A stretch of DNA of 64,000 nt, taken from the NCBI GenBank assembly GCA_963781805.1, contig CAWAHF010000004.1, positions 6,014,001-6,078,000 on the forward strand. Reading direction: 5' to 3'. Below the pieces are notes generated by a model, which saw only the letters and a program-made list of their open reading frames with translations, did no database searches and was not told the origin of the DNA. The stretch is from JAFGPL01 sp963781805. GTDB taxonomy: Bacteria; Bacteroidota; Bacteroidia; Bacteroidales; UBA10428. Positions 1-10,200 of the stretch are shown in pieces; the stretch's first letter is position 1, and each line of letters opens with the position of its first letter. A program made the position numbers and the translations under genes.

Positions 1-1093
1 GGGCTTCGTATAAATCGGTGCTCATGGCATGCAAATCGATTAACGGAACATGCTCTTCCCTTGCAACCTGTCTGGCTGCCTCAGGATAATTGCCATGTGT
101 GTTGATTACTTTTCCATTCTCATCAAAACTTCTTCGCTGCATGGAAGTAACAATTACAGGTTTTGCTCCTTTGTCCCGTGCTTCCTGAATGAATTGTTTC
201 AATAAATCTTTATATCCGGTAAATGCTTCTACATATGCAGAACTGTTGGTCTTTTGATCGTTATGTCCAAATTGGATAAAAAGATAATCTCCCGGTCTGA
301 TGACGCTCATGATTTTTTTCAGCCTGTTTTCCCATACAAAACTTTTTAAGGCTTCACCGGATTCGGCGTAGTTTGTTACTACAACTTTATCTGTAAAAAA
401 CACTGGTAACATTTGTCCCCAGGCAGACCAGGGTTCTTTTTCCTGATCGGTAACGGTTGAATTTCCTGCCAGAAACACAGTGATGACATCTTTGACTTCC
501 TTAATTTCAATCGCATCAATGCATGGCCTTGAATTATTGAACTCCAGGCTTAACTTATCATCCCAGTTCAGATAACCAATCTCGCGTGACTTCAATCTTA
601 TGCTCTCTTCCTGATTAATTCTGGGAGTTCGTACATTTACCACAAAAGAATCGGTTTTAAATTTTCCTTTTCCGGTAACCACCTTCTCAAGCATTAATCT
701 TCTTGATTCCGCTTTTACCGTATTTACTGACGAACCTTTTCGATCCCCAAAAGTTATCTTCACTTCATAGTTTCCTTCCGGTAGATCTAGTACAAAATAA
801 AAAGGTTTGTCGCTCGTGCAAAAATCATCCCGAAGCATATCTTTTCCTCTCCTGTTAACACCCATCATGGGCGCTTCTGAAATAAATCCATACCCACGTT
901 CTTTGTTATAAACCATATTAGCTGTAACCTGTTTGTATCCGGGTTCGACTTTACCGGATCCAAAATCGAATTTCAGGTTCAGGGGTTCCTGTAGTTTTTT
1001 AGTTACGGATAATGACTCCTGGCTATATGATTTCAGGATTGCCAGAAATCCCAATAAGATGAATAGTGGAATAAAAACAGGTAATCTTTTCAT
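1..1093 (-). CDS. Rhamnogalacturonan acetylesterase-like SGNH hydrolase (CE12), 3' end outside window
   Basis: Secreted esterase expected to remove acetyl groups from rhamnogalacturonan I. The start at 1093 gives a clear signal peptide (MKRLPVFIPLFILLGFLA..). Residues about 35-190 form a galactose-binding-like beta domain, which often precedes this enzyme class. The SGNH hydrolase follows, with the nucleophile block GNSTVTD near residue 207 and GHND near residue 275. The protein runs off the left edge before the expected C-terminal DxxH motif. A -7-like box (TAACTTTG, minus strand, 1156-1163) lies just upstream, inside the end of the GH105 gene. The pairing with the adjacent GH105 gene on the same strand supports a pectin backbone-degrading locus to the left. 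The family assignment is firm; the substrate is inferred from the neighbour. Confidence 0.85.
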   Translation of the reverse strand, partial: MKRLPVFIPLFILLGFLAILKSYSQESLSVTKKLQEPLNLKFDFGSGKVEPGYKQVTANMVYNKERGYGFISEAPMMGVNRRGKDMLRDDFCTSDKPFYFVLDLPEGNYEVKITFGDRKGSSVNTVKAESRRLMLEKVVTGKGKFKTDSFVVNVRTPRINQEESIRLKSREIGYLNWDDKLSLEFNNSRPCIDAIEIKEVKDVITVFLAGNSTVTDQEKEPWSAWGQMLPVFFTDKVVVTNYAESGEALKSFVWENRLKKIMSVIRPGDYLFIQFGHNDQKTNSSAYVEAFTGYKDLLKQFIQEARDKGAKPVIVTSMQRRSFDENGKVINTHGNYPEAARQVAREEHVPLIDLHAMSTDLYEA

Positions 1094-1173
1094 GGCAGTA
1101 AATTAAATTAGGATTCAATTAAATAGATATAAAATCACAAAGAGCATTTTGTATACAAAGTTAGAAGATCTAA

Positions 1174-2574
1174 TTAATTGTGCATCATCAAAGCATTGTC
1201 ATTTGTCCCGGCATTGAAATTTTTCAATAAAGAAATTACCTCAGCTCCGGCGAGTAATACGGGTCCATAGCCATGTGCTGCATAAATGCTTATGGGACGA
1301 TAATAATAAAATGCAGGATCAAATGCCATTCCTGTTCCGACGCAGGTACCCTCAACCTGTCCCTTGTCATTCACTTTTGTGGTTATGGCATTCCACGCAA
1401 GCAATACCATTGGACCGTATGCTTTTGCATCTAAATATCCACGGTTGATAGCTCTTGCAATAGCATATGTATAAATTGCTGTTGCTGAAGTTTCAAGGTA
1501 AGAGTCCGAACGATCCAGTAACTGGTGCCAGAATCCTTCACCTGATTGACAGGCAGCAAGTCCTTTGATATGTTCCTGCAAAATTGCCAGAACTTCTTTG
1601 TATCCGGGATAACCGACCGGCAATACTTCAAGAAGTTCCACCATGGTCATAATGGCCCAGCCATTGGCACGTGCCCAGTGAAACTGAGGATGCGGCTCCA
1701 TATCCTGCACCCATCCATGCATAAATAGTCCTTTTTCATGATTAAACATTCGCATTGAAAATTGTAACACTTGTCTCACTGCATCATCATAGTATCGTGT
1801 ATCACCTGTTAATTTCCCCATTTGGGCCAACGCCGGTACACTCATAAATAAATCATCAAGCCAGAGGGTATTGGGTAGGGGTCTGTTTCGCGCAAGAGTG
1901 CTGTCATTTAACCTGAATTCCACATTACTGATAAAGTTGATAAAATTATCTATCATGGGACGTAAATTAGCGCTTAGACCGGCTCGTTCCGTTTTAATCA
2001 TTGCGGCGCACAGGGCGCCGGCATCGTCAAGCGCTCCGGGAGTTAGAATTGAACTGACCGGAGTGTGCAATTGTGCGTCTTGTTCAACCAGGGGACGATA
2101 ATGCATTGAAACCTTCCCCAGAAAATTTAGTCTGCTAACTGTATAATCAGTATATTGTGAGTCTCCTGTAATTTCTCCTGCCAAAAGCATCCCGGCATAG
2201 GTAACCCCCCATTCATAACTGGTAAGCCTATAATCACCGGTCATGAAGACAGAATTATCGTTTAGTTTCGAAAAATCTGTTATTTCTTTTCCGGTTTCTC
2301 TATCAACCATTTTGGCGGGAGTAACTTCATTCAGGTAATTGAATATCTTGTCCAAAACACCTTTAATCTCTTCAACATCAGGCGCACCATAAGGCGTAAT
2401 GTATTCAGGTTGAAGCATGTGAAGAGGGGTATTGGCATCTGTAACCGGCCTGGCTTGCTGAGAAAAAATGATTTTCGTTGTTGATAGCAGGATTAGACAA
2501 GTCATGGTTAACTTTATATAATAGGCAATATGAGATTTGATATCCGCATTATACAGCATCAGGAAATTTTTCAT
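1174..2574 (-). CDS. Unsaturated rhamnogalacturonyl hydrolase, GH105 (YteR/YesR-like)
   Basis: A 466-residue (alpha/alpha)6-barrel hydrolase that cleaves the unsaturated galacturonyl residue left by rhamnogalacturonan lyases. Supporting motifs are WLDDLFM, where the second Asp is the expected acid/base region, HWARANGWA, and the C-terminal GTGMAFDPAFYYYRP. The N-terminus has a long n-region and then a hydrophobic stretch (MTCLILLSTTKIIFS) ending near Gln39, so the protein is exported. The first ATG was kept because starting at Met24 would leave no positive charge before the signal core; the start is uncertain by about 23 residues. It lies 80 bp upstream of the CE12 gene, transcribed the same way, probably as one unit acting on rhamnogalacturonan fragments in the periplasm. 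Confidence 0.88.
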   Translation of the reverse strand: MKNFLMLYNADIKSHIAYYIKLTMTCLILLSTTKIIFSQQARPVTDANTPLHMLQPEYITPYGAPDVEEIKGVLDKIFNYLNEVTPAKMVDRETGKEITDFSKLNDNSVFMTGDYRLTSYEWGVTYAGMLLAGEITGDSQYTDYTVSRLNFLGKVSMHYRPLVEQDAQLHTPVSSILTPGALDDAGALCAAMIKTERAGLSANLRPMIDNFINFISNVEFRLNDSTLARNRPLPNTLWLDDLFMSVPALAQMGKLTGDTRYYDDAVRQVLQFSMRMFNHEKGLFMHGWVQDMEPHPQFHWARANGWAIMTMVELLEVLPVGYPGYKEVLAILQEHIKGLAACQSGEGFWHQLLDRSDSYLETSATAIYTYAIARAINRGYLDAKAYGPMVLLAWNAITTKVNDKGQVEGTCVGTGMAFDPAFYYYRPISIYAAHGYGPVLLAGAEVISLLKNFNAGTNDNALMMHN

Positions 2575-2792
2575 TTCGATTTGGTTTTAGAGTTTCAAAG
2601 GATAAAATAAATTAAATTATTCGGAAAATCGAAACCAATCTGGAATGATTTTAACTTTAAGTAAAAATTGGAGAAGGATATTTAGAGCCTAAAATCGTGG
2701 AATGGCAATTTATAGACAAAAATCTTATTCACAGATCATTATAAGAAATGATTCTGAGCCAAATTGATTAAATCATAAAAATTCATAAATAA

Positions 2793-2823
2793 TTGACATC
2801 CAGAATTATATATTGTATATTTG
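2793..2823 (+). promoter_or_regulatory. Bacteroidota-type promoter for the S9 peptidase gene
   Basis: TTG at 2793-2795, 20 nt spacing, then TATATTTG at 2816-2823. This matches the known Bacteroidetes -33 TTG / -7 TAnnTTTG pattern. It would start transcription about 95 nt before the ATG at 2925. Confidence 0.55.
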
Positions 2824-2911
2824 TTTATGAACACTTTTACAGAAGGTTTGTTTTCATATCAATTTGTCTAAACAGCAATATTTCAATATAACATAGATTA
2901 AAAATACTTTA

Positions 2912-2923
2912 AAAGGAGGTGAT
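2912..2923 (+). promoter_or_regulatory. Full-length Shine-Dalgarno sequence
   Basis: AAAGGAGGTGAT is a perfect 12-nt complement of the canonical 16S rRNA 3' tail and sits one nucleotide before ATG 2925. It decides the start: the GTG at 2919, two codons upstream and in frame, lies inside this motif and is rejected. Bacteroidota genes rarely carry Shine-Dalgarno sequences, so this one is unusual here. Confidence 0.75.
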
Positions 2924-2924
2924 T

Positions 2925-4997
2925 ATGAAAAGAAAATTTTTTATGGAAATTTTAACGTTTGTTTTGTTACTTATTGTTATGAGTATGACACAATGCAGTA
3001 AAGAACATAAACTAATACCCCGGAAGGTATTTTTTGGAAATCCGGACAAAGCAGCTCTTCGAATAAGTCCGAATCACCAGATGATTAGTTACCTGGCTCC
3101 CTTGAACGATGTATTGAATGTATGGGTAGCCCCTGAAGATAACCCTGGTGAAGCCATAGCTGTGACCAAAGATACCCTGCGGGGAATCCGGATTTACTTT
3201 TGGGCCTACAATAATGAACAAATAATTTATTTACAGGATTTGGGCGGAGATGAAAACTGGCAGGTTCATGCAGTGAATGTAAAAACAAAAGAAGATAAAA
3301 ATCTTACACCTATTGAAGAAATTATCGGACCTGACAACAAACCCGTTACCTTACCAAATGGTAAATTACTAAGACCCAGAGCTGAAATTCAGGAAGTCAG
3401 CTACAAATTTCCCAACGAAATTCTTATCGGATTAAATAACCGAAATCCTCAGTTCTTTGATATTTACAAGTTGAACCTTCTTACCGGCGATATGAATATG
3501 GTACAACAAAACGACAGATTCCTGGGATTTCAGACAGACGATGACTACAATATCCGTTATGGATTACAAATGACTGCGGATGGTGGAAATGAAATCTTTG
3601 TTCCGAATGGCAAAGAAGGCTGGACCAGCTTTGATAAAATTCCCATGGAAGATATGTTAACCACATCGCCGATAACTTTTGACAAAACCGGCAACCTTCT
3701 ATACATGATTGACAGTCGTGGCAGAAATACCGCTGCACTGGTTTCGCTCGATCTGAAAACGAAAGAAAAAAAGGTAATCTTTGAAGATCCTCTTGCCGAT
3801 TTAAGTGACATAATGATTCAACCGGTTGAAAAAACAATTGAAGCCGCTGCAAGTGATTATTTACACACAGAGTGGAAAATTTTGGATGAATCAGTTAAAT
3901 CTGATTTGGATTATCTGAAAACACTGACTGATGGAGATTTAAATATTACCAGTCGTTCGATGGATGATAATTTCTGGACCGTTGCATTTGTCAAGGATAA
4001 TGGCCCTGTTCTGTACTATTTATACAATCGGCCCGGGAAAAAAGCTGATTTTCTATTTTCGAACCGTAAGGATCTGGAAAGTCTGGAACTTTCCAAAATG
4101 CATCCCTTAATCATTAAATCCAGAGACAGCATGAACCTGATAAGTTATTTGACGTTGCCTTACTGGACAGATCCTGACGGAGACGGGCATCCAACCAAGG
4201 CTTTGCCTATGGTATTGTTTGTACATGGTGGTCCCTGGGCGCGTGATTCCTGGGGTTACAACCCTTATCATCAGTGGCTGGCTAATCGGGGTTATGCTGT
4301 ATTGAGCGTTAATTATCGGGGTTCCACCGGTTTTGGAAAGAATTTTATCAATGCAGGAAATCTTGAATGGGCAGGTAAAATGCATAATGACCTGATTGAT
4401 GCTGTAAACTGGACGATTAAAGAAGGAGTTGCTGATAAGGATAAAATTGCTATTATGGGGGGAAGTTATGGTGGTTATGCCACACTTGTCGGCCTGACGT
4501 TTACACCCAACGTATTTGCATGTGGAGTTGATATTGTTGGCCCGTCCAATCTTGAAACACTTCTGCAAACCATACCTCCTTACTGGGCACCTATGATAAA
4601 TATGTTTACATCACGTGTAGGAGATTTCAGGACTGAAGAGGGAAAGAAATTACTGATCTCCCGGTCACCTCTAACCTATGCAGACAGTATTCAAAAGCCA
4701 TTGTTAATCGGCCAGGGAGCAAATGACCCCCGTGTAAAACAAGCAGAAGCCGATCAAATTGTACAAGCAATGAAGCAAAAGAATATACCGGTAACTTATG
4801 TTTTATTTCCTGATGAAGGACATGGATTTGCTCGTCCCGAAAACCGGTTATCTTTCAATGCAATAGCTGATATCTTTTTGGCAAAAAATCTTGGAGGCCG
4901 CTCAGAACCAATTGGCAGTGATTTTAAAGGCTCGAGTATAACTGTACCGGATGGTGCCGAATACATTCCAACCCTGAAGGAGAAATTGACGAAATAG
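2925..4997 (+). CDS. S9 family prolyl oligopeptidase-like serine peptidase, lipoprotein
   Basis: A 690-residue peptidase of the S9 (prolyl oligopeptidase/dipeptidyl aminopeptidase) family. The N-terminus MKRKFFMEILTF.. ends in a lipobox-like SMTQC, so it is probably anchored in the envelope by Cys25. A beta-propeller-like region covers about residues 30-400, followed by the alpha/beta hydrolase. The catalytic triad is visible: Ser514 in GGSYGGY, Asp601 in GANDPR and His633 in DEGHGF. HGGPWARDSWGYNPYHQW precedes it as the oxyanion region. It likely degrades short peptides in the periplasm. It is transcribed alone from the promoter at 2793-2823 and ends at the bidirectional terminator shared with the GH13 gene. 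Confidence 0.9.
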   Translation: MKRKFFMEILTFVLLLIVMSMTQCSKEHKLIPRKVFFGNPDKAALRISPNHQMISYLAPLNDVLNVWVAPEDNPGEAIAVTKDTLRGIRIYFWAYNNEQIIYLQDLGGDENWQVHAVNVKTKEDKNLTPIEEIIGPDNKPVTLPNGKLLRPRAEIQEVSYKFPNEILIGLNNRNPQFFDIYKLNLLTGDMNMVQQNDRFLGFQTDDDYNIRYGLQMTADGGNEIFVPNGKEGWTSFDKIPMEDMLTTSPITFDKTGNLLYMIDSRGRNTAALVSLDLKTKEKKVIFEDPLADLSDIMIQPVEKTIEAAASDYLHTEWKILDESVKSDLDYLKTLTDGDLNITSRSMDDNFWTVAFVKDNGPVLYYLYNRPGKKADFLFSNRKDLESLELSKMHPLIIKSRDSMNLISYLTLPYWTDPDGDGHPTKALPMVLFVHGGPWARDSWGYNPYHQWLANRGYAVLSVNYRGSTGFGKNFINAGNLEWAGKMHNDLIDAVNWTIKEGVADKDKIAIMGGSYGGYATLVGLTFTPNVFACGVDIVGPSNLETLLQTIPPYWAPMINMFTSRVGDFRTEEGKKLLISRSPLTYADSIQKPLLIGQGANDPRVKQAEADQIVQAMKQKNIPVTYVLFPDEGHGFARPENRLSFNAIADIFLAKNLGGRSEPIGSDFKGSSITVPDGAEYIPTLKEKLTK

Positions 4998-5106
4998 AAT
5001 ATAGCCACAACGTGTCATAAAAGCAATGAACAACGCTAAAATAATTTTAAATTTTTTAGCATTATATTGGATGGGTTAAATACATTTTACGTAAATAATA
5101 TCAATA

Positions 5107-5138
5107 AAAAATCCCCCGGAAATTTCCGGGGGATTTTT
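5107..5138. terminator. Bidirectional rho-independent terminator
   Basis: A perfect 16+16 nt palindrome with arms AAAAATCCCCCGGAAA and TTTCCGGGGGATTTTT. It has a GC-rich core and A/T runs on both sides. It lies between the converging S9 peptidase and GH13 genes and can end transcription in both directions. Confidence 0.9.
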
Positions 5139-5223
5139 AACCAAATTATAGCTAAACTATGTACAAAACTTACTGTCTGATTGACTCATTCACTTCATTG
5201 TATATAACTCACGAGCATATTTT

Positions 5224-6984
5224 TCAATATTTTAATTTATAAATAGAATAGCTGATTCCCGGCATCTTCACGCTATATTCCTGTTTTTTGTTGGTGAAAT
5301 CAATTTTATCTCCCGCAAGGATTTCCATTTTTTTTGCTGCAATATTCAGGGTGAATGATGCGGATGAAGCATAATTGGCAGGATTAAATATAGCCAGGAT
5401 GATTTCTTTTCCGGTAGCTCTGGCGAAAACAAACGGATATGCATTTTCTTTTGCATACACAGGTACAAATTCTGCATATGCAGCCAATGCTGGTTCATTC
5501 TTTTTTAATTGAATCAGACAACGTACTTTATTCAGTAAAGAATTAGGATCATTTTGTTCAGTTTCAACATTGGGTGCATCGGGAGAAGCATCTACCGGTA
5601 AATACAATTGTCGGGGATTGCAGGAAGAAAATCCGAGATTATCTCCTGATGTCCATTGCATGGGAGTTCTGGCTCCGGCACGTGGTTTGTAGGCGCCTTC
5701 CACATACGGAAGATTATACAACTGGCGCATACCTATTTCATTTCCATAATAAATAAAAGGTACTCCCGGCATCACAATCGAAAATGCAAAAATCATTTCA
5801 AGTTCCTTTTCGCTCCGCTTAATATTCAATCGTGACAAATCATGATTTCCCAGCGGAAGTAAAATATATCCTTTGCCATTGGTTTTATTGTATTGATCCA
5901 TATACATTTTCAGGAAATTGGTGATATTGCCCTTACCTTCCTTATCAAAGAAGCTGTGTCCTTCGGAATAGCCATTTAAAATACGCCAACTCTCTTTCTG
6001 CAGCAGATCATTATAACCCGGGAACCAGTGAAAGAAATCGGCCTGAAAGCCTCCTCCGTTCAGAGCAGATTCAGGATCTGACCATTCAGCCACCATAAAC
6101 GATCCGGGATATTCTTTATCCATAATCCCTCTGATTTCGTTCCAGAATTTTTTAGTTCCTTCGTCTCTGGTTTTGAAAAACTGATCATTTCCTTCGATGT
6201 TCGCATTTTTCACAAGCGCACCTGCCATATCGGCCCGGAAACCATCTGCACCCATATCCATCCAGAAGCGTAGCACTTTTTTCAGTTCATCCTGTAATGC
6301 AAGTACATCGGGATGATCAATCGGTAACATCCATGATGCCTCGGGTTTGGCGAATCCAAAGTTCAACGCAGGCTGGCTCCAGTAAAAATTCCGCATAAAC
6401 TGACCATTTCGTCTGGAATATCCCTTGATGAAAGCATCTTTATATGCTTCCGGCGGATTAATCCACATATTATCAGTCCATATATACCAGTTTGAGTATT
6501 TGTTTGGTTCCTGTTTGGCAGATTCCTGAAACCAGGGATGATCAATGCTGGTATAGCTTATAACATAGTCGAACAATACTTTTAAACCACGTTTTTCCGC
6601 CTCGTCAAATAATTGTTTTGCATCTTCGTTCGTACCGTAACGTGGCGCTACTTTGTAATAATCCGATACATCATATCCGGCATCGTGAAATGGGGATTCA
6701 AAGAAAGGATTCAGCCAGATTCCATCCACACCCAGACTTTTTACATAATCAAGTTTCTGAATGATTCCCTGTAGATCGCCGATCCCATCACCATTGCTGT
6801 CATAAAACGTTTGCGGATAAATCTGATAAAAGACTGCCTTATGGAGCCATTCGGGACAATCAGGAACAGTATAGTTGCCCGTAATAATAACTTCATTTTC
6901 CGAACCGGTTGCCTGAGAAAAGATAGAAGGATTTGAGAAAAACAGGATTGCAGATAAAAAATATATAAATCTTAATTTTACCAT
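5224..6984 (-). CDS. Secreted GH13 alpha-amylase/alpha-glucosidase family protein
   Basis: A 586-residue GH13 glycoside hydrolase. The start at 6984 was chosen because MVKLRFIYFLSAILFFSNPSIFSQ is a good signal peptide; an in-frame ATG 13 codons upstream would bury it. The catalytic nucleophile is Asp252 (GFRADMAG), the acid/base Glu300 (VAEW) and the third acid Asp382 (GNHD). The calcium-like loop DSNGDGIGDLQG is present. Conserved region I is altered: the usual D-x3-N-H reads D139-YVI-S143-Y144, so the transition-state His is Tyr. A C-terminal beta domain covers about 490-586. It probably cleaves alpha-glucosidic oligosaccharides in the periplasm. A palindrome AAGCGCTT at 7035-7042 upstream could be a regulator site. 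Exact specificity cannot be read from the sequence. Confidence 0.88.
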   Translation of the reverse strand: MVKLRFIYFLSAILFFSNPSIFSQATGSENEVIITGNYTVPDCPEWLHKAVFYQIYPQTFYDSNGDGIGDLQGIIQKLDYVKSLGVDGIWLNPFFESPFHDAGYDVSDYYKVAPRYGTNEDAKQLFDEAEKRGLKVLFDYVISYTSIDHPWFQESAKQEPNKYSNWYIWTDNMWINPPEAYKDAFIKGYSRRNGQFMRNFYWSQPALNFGFAKPEASWMLPIDHPDVLALQDELKKVLRFWMDMGADGFRADMAGALVKNANIEGNDQFFKTRDEGTKKFWNEIRGIMDKEYPGSFMVAEWSDPESALNGGGFQADFFHWFPGYNDLLQKESWRILNGYSEGHSFFDKEGKGNITNFLKMYMDQYNKTNGKGYILLPLGNHDLSRLNIKRSEKELEMIFAFSIVMPGVPFIYYGNEIGMRQLYNLPYVEGAYKPRAGARTPMQWTSGDNLGFSSCNPRQLYLPVDASPDAPNVETEQNDPNSLLNKVRCLIQLKKNEPALAAYAEFVPVYAKENAYPFVFARATGKEIILAIFNPANYASSASFTLNIAAKKMEILAGDKIDFTNKKQEYSVKMPGISYSIYKLKY

Positions 6985-7224
6985 GGTCTCTAAGATTTGG
7001 TTAGGTTGACCAAAATTATGCAAATTTTAAGTTTAAGCGCTTTTTAATAAAGTGTTTGATGTACTATAGATGTTGCAAATAGGGGCATCATTTCGTAACT
7101 GGATAAATCCGGAAACAATTTTTATTCACACAACAAAGTTCATAAGTAACCGGCTTAAAGGCCTAAAAAAAGTATTTGATTTCTTACTTTTGCGAAGCAA
7201 TTTAAACCAAGTAACAGTTTCAGC

Positions 7225-10200
7225 ATGGTAACTTTTTATAAGACAATATCAGAATTAATTTATGCTGTTCAGACTAAAAATGTTTTAGTTCAGACTGAGA
7301 TAGAAAAGTTACAATGGTTATTTGGTGAGGCTGAACTTGTTCAATCTGCAAGGATTGATGGATTCTTTATCGGACCCCGAAGAGAGATGATTACTCCCTG
7401 GAGCACCAATGCAGTGGAAATTACTCAGAATATGGGGATTGACGGAATTGCAAGAATTGAAAAATTCGAAAAAGTCAAAGATAAAGACACTGCTCATGAT
7501 CCCATGCTTCAAAGGCTTTATGAAAATCTTGATCAGGATTTGTATACGATTAAAAAAATCCCCGAACCTGTAAAATATATCGAAGACATCACCAGTTACA
7601 ATGTTTCAGAAGGTCTGGCTTTAAATTCGGACGAAATAATATACCTTGAGAATCTAAGTAAAAAGCTAGGCAGAAAGCTGACGGATAGTGAAATATTTGG
7701 ATTTTCACAGGTAAATTCCGAGCATTGCCGGCACAAAATATTCAACGGAACGTTTATCATTGATAAAAACCAAAAAAAACATTCTCTTTTTCAGTTAATT
7801 AAGAAAACAACACAGAAAAATCCTAACCGGGTGATTTCTGCATATAAAGATAACTGTGCCTTTATCGATGGACCGGTGGTGGAACAATTTGCACCCAAAA
7901 CCCAGGATAAATCGGATTATTTTGAGATCTCTGAATTTAAATCTGTGCTTTCGCTTAAAGCAGAAACACACAACTTTCCAACTACTGTTGAGCCTTTCAA
8001 TGGTGCAGCTACAGGTACCGGTGGAGAAATTCGTGACAGAATTGGAGGTGGAAAAGGAGCTATCCCCCTTGCCGGAACAGCTGTGTATATGACATCTTAT
8101 CCCCGTCTTGACGGGGGGCGTCCATGGGAAAAAAATATTGAGGAAAGGCCCTGGTTATATCAGACTCCGGAAGAAATTCTTATTAAGGCATCCAACGGAG
8201 CCAGTGATTTTGGAAATAAATTCGGTCAACCACTGATTTGCGGGAGTGTATTCACATTTGGTCATAACGAGAATGGAAAAAAATATAGTTATGACAAAGT
8301 CATAATGCTTGCCGGCGGAATCGGTTATGGTAAGGAAATAGACAGCCTCAAGGATGCACCTGCGCCAGGTGATAAAATTGTATTGATGGGGGGAGACAAT
8401 TACCGAATTGGTATGGGTGGAGGCGCTGTATCATCTGTCGCGACAGGTGAATATGATAATGCCATTGAACTGAATGCCGTTCAGCGTTCCAATCCTGAAA
8501 TGCAGAAACGTGTGGTCAATGCAATCCGGGCTATGGTTGAGCTGGAAAAGAATCCGGTAGTATCTATTCATGATCACGGCGCCGGAGGACACTTAAATTG
8601 CCTTTCGGAATTAGTTGAAAAAACAGGAGGCATCATCGAATTGGATAAACTTCCCATTGGTGATCCAACGCTTTCGGCGAAGGAAATCGTTGGAAACGAA
8701 TCCCAGGAAAGAATGGGATTGGTCATGAAAAGCAAGGATACTGATCTGTTAAAACGGATTGCAGAACGGGAAAGGGCACCTATGTATGTTATTGGAGAAG
8801 CTACCGGAGATATGCAATTCACCTTTAAAAGCGAAGAGAAGAATATCAAACCCATTGACTTGCAGCTCGAGGATATGTTTGGCAATCCTCCCAGAACTGT
8901 AATGATTGATTCGAAAACAATTCAGGAATTTGAAGATATTCATTATGATGAAGAGAAATTGCCGGAATATCTGGATATGGTGCTTCAATTGGAAGGAGTT
9001 GGATGTAAAGACTGGCTTACCAATAAAGTTGACAGATCTGTAACAGGTAAAGTGGCCAAACAGCAAAGCTGTGGTCCGGGCCAGCTTCCGCTCAACAATC
9101 TTGGAATAGCGGCAATAGACTATCAGGGCGTAAAAGGAATTGCCACATCTATCGGTCATGCTCCTGTAAGCGGTTTGGTAAATCCGGCAAACGGCTCGAT
9201 ACTTTCCATTGCAGAAGCGCTGACAAATATTATCTGGGCGCCAATTGAAGGAGGTTTAAAGGGAATTTCGCTAAGCGCCAACTGGATGTGGCCATGTAAA
9301 AATAAAGGCGAAGATGCAAGATTATACGAAGCAGTTGAGGCCGCCAGTAAATTTGCTGATGCCTTGGAAATAAATATTCCCACGGGGAAGGATTCGCTTT
9401 CAATGACCCAAAAATATAAAAACGGAGATATGGTATTAGCTCCCGGTACAGTTATCATTTCGGCAGCAGGGGAAGTAACCAATCTTCGTAAAGCAATTGA
9501 ACCGGTATTAAAACCAGTAGATGACAGTTATTTAGTATATATTGATTTTTCATCGGATGAATTAAAATTAGGCGGCAGCAGTTTCGGTCAGGTTCTGAAC
9601 AAACTGGGAAAAGAAACACCTACGGTTAAGAATCCATCCTATTTTGCCCGGGCATTTGAGGCTGTACAGCAGTTGATACTGAAAGAAAAAATTCTTGCCG
9701 GACATGATATTTCTGCAGGAGGAATGATTACCACCTTGCTCGAAATGTGCTTTAGTCAACCCGAAATAGGACTGGATGTTGACTTAAATGAATTACCGGA
9801 GAAGGATTTTATTAAAATACTTTTCAGCGAAAATCCTGGCATTTTAATTCAGGTAGAAGAATTACAATATATTGAAGATTTTCTCAGAAAGAAGAATATT
9901 GATTTTAATATTATCGGAAATCCGGTTCAGAAAAGGAAACTTACCATTTATAAAGGAAAAAGAGAATTTGCATTTGATGTCGATGAAATGCGCGACACCT
10001 GGTGCCGGACTTCATTTTTGCTTGATAGTAATCAGTGTGGACAAAAACTGGCGCTGGAAAGATTTATGAATTTTGAAAAACAGTATCTGTATTTTGAATT
10101 TCCAAAAAAGTTTTCAGGAAAAGCTACCGAGCTTGGAATTGATTTGAAACGGAGGACCAAAACAGGGATAAAAGGAGCCATTATCCGGGAAAAAGGTGTT

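Larger units (their letters stand above)
2575..2924. other. Divergent intergenic region
   Basis: A 350-bp AT-rich gap between the leftward GH105 gene and the rightward S9 peptidase gene. It holds the rightward promoter at 2793-2823 and the ribosome binding site at 2912-2923. I found no convincing leftward -7 box, no hairpin and no small gene. Confidence 0.6.

Noticed and set aside
4107..4568. Leftward 153-aa open frame opposite the S9 peptidase
   Set aside because: It is an antisense shadow of the catalytic domain, which has clear motifs in the forward frame.
7035..7042. AAGCGCTT as a firm LacI-type operator for the GH13 gene
   Set aside because: An 8-bp palindrome alone is too weak and no regulator gene is adjacent; mentioned only in the gene entry.
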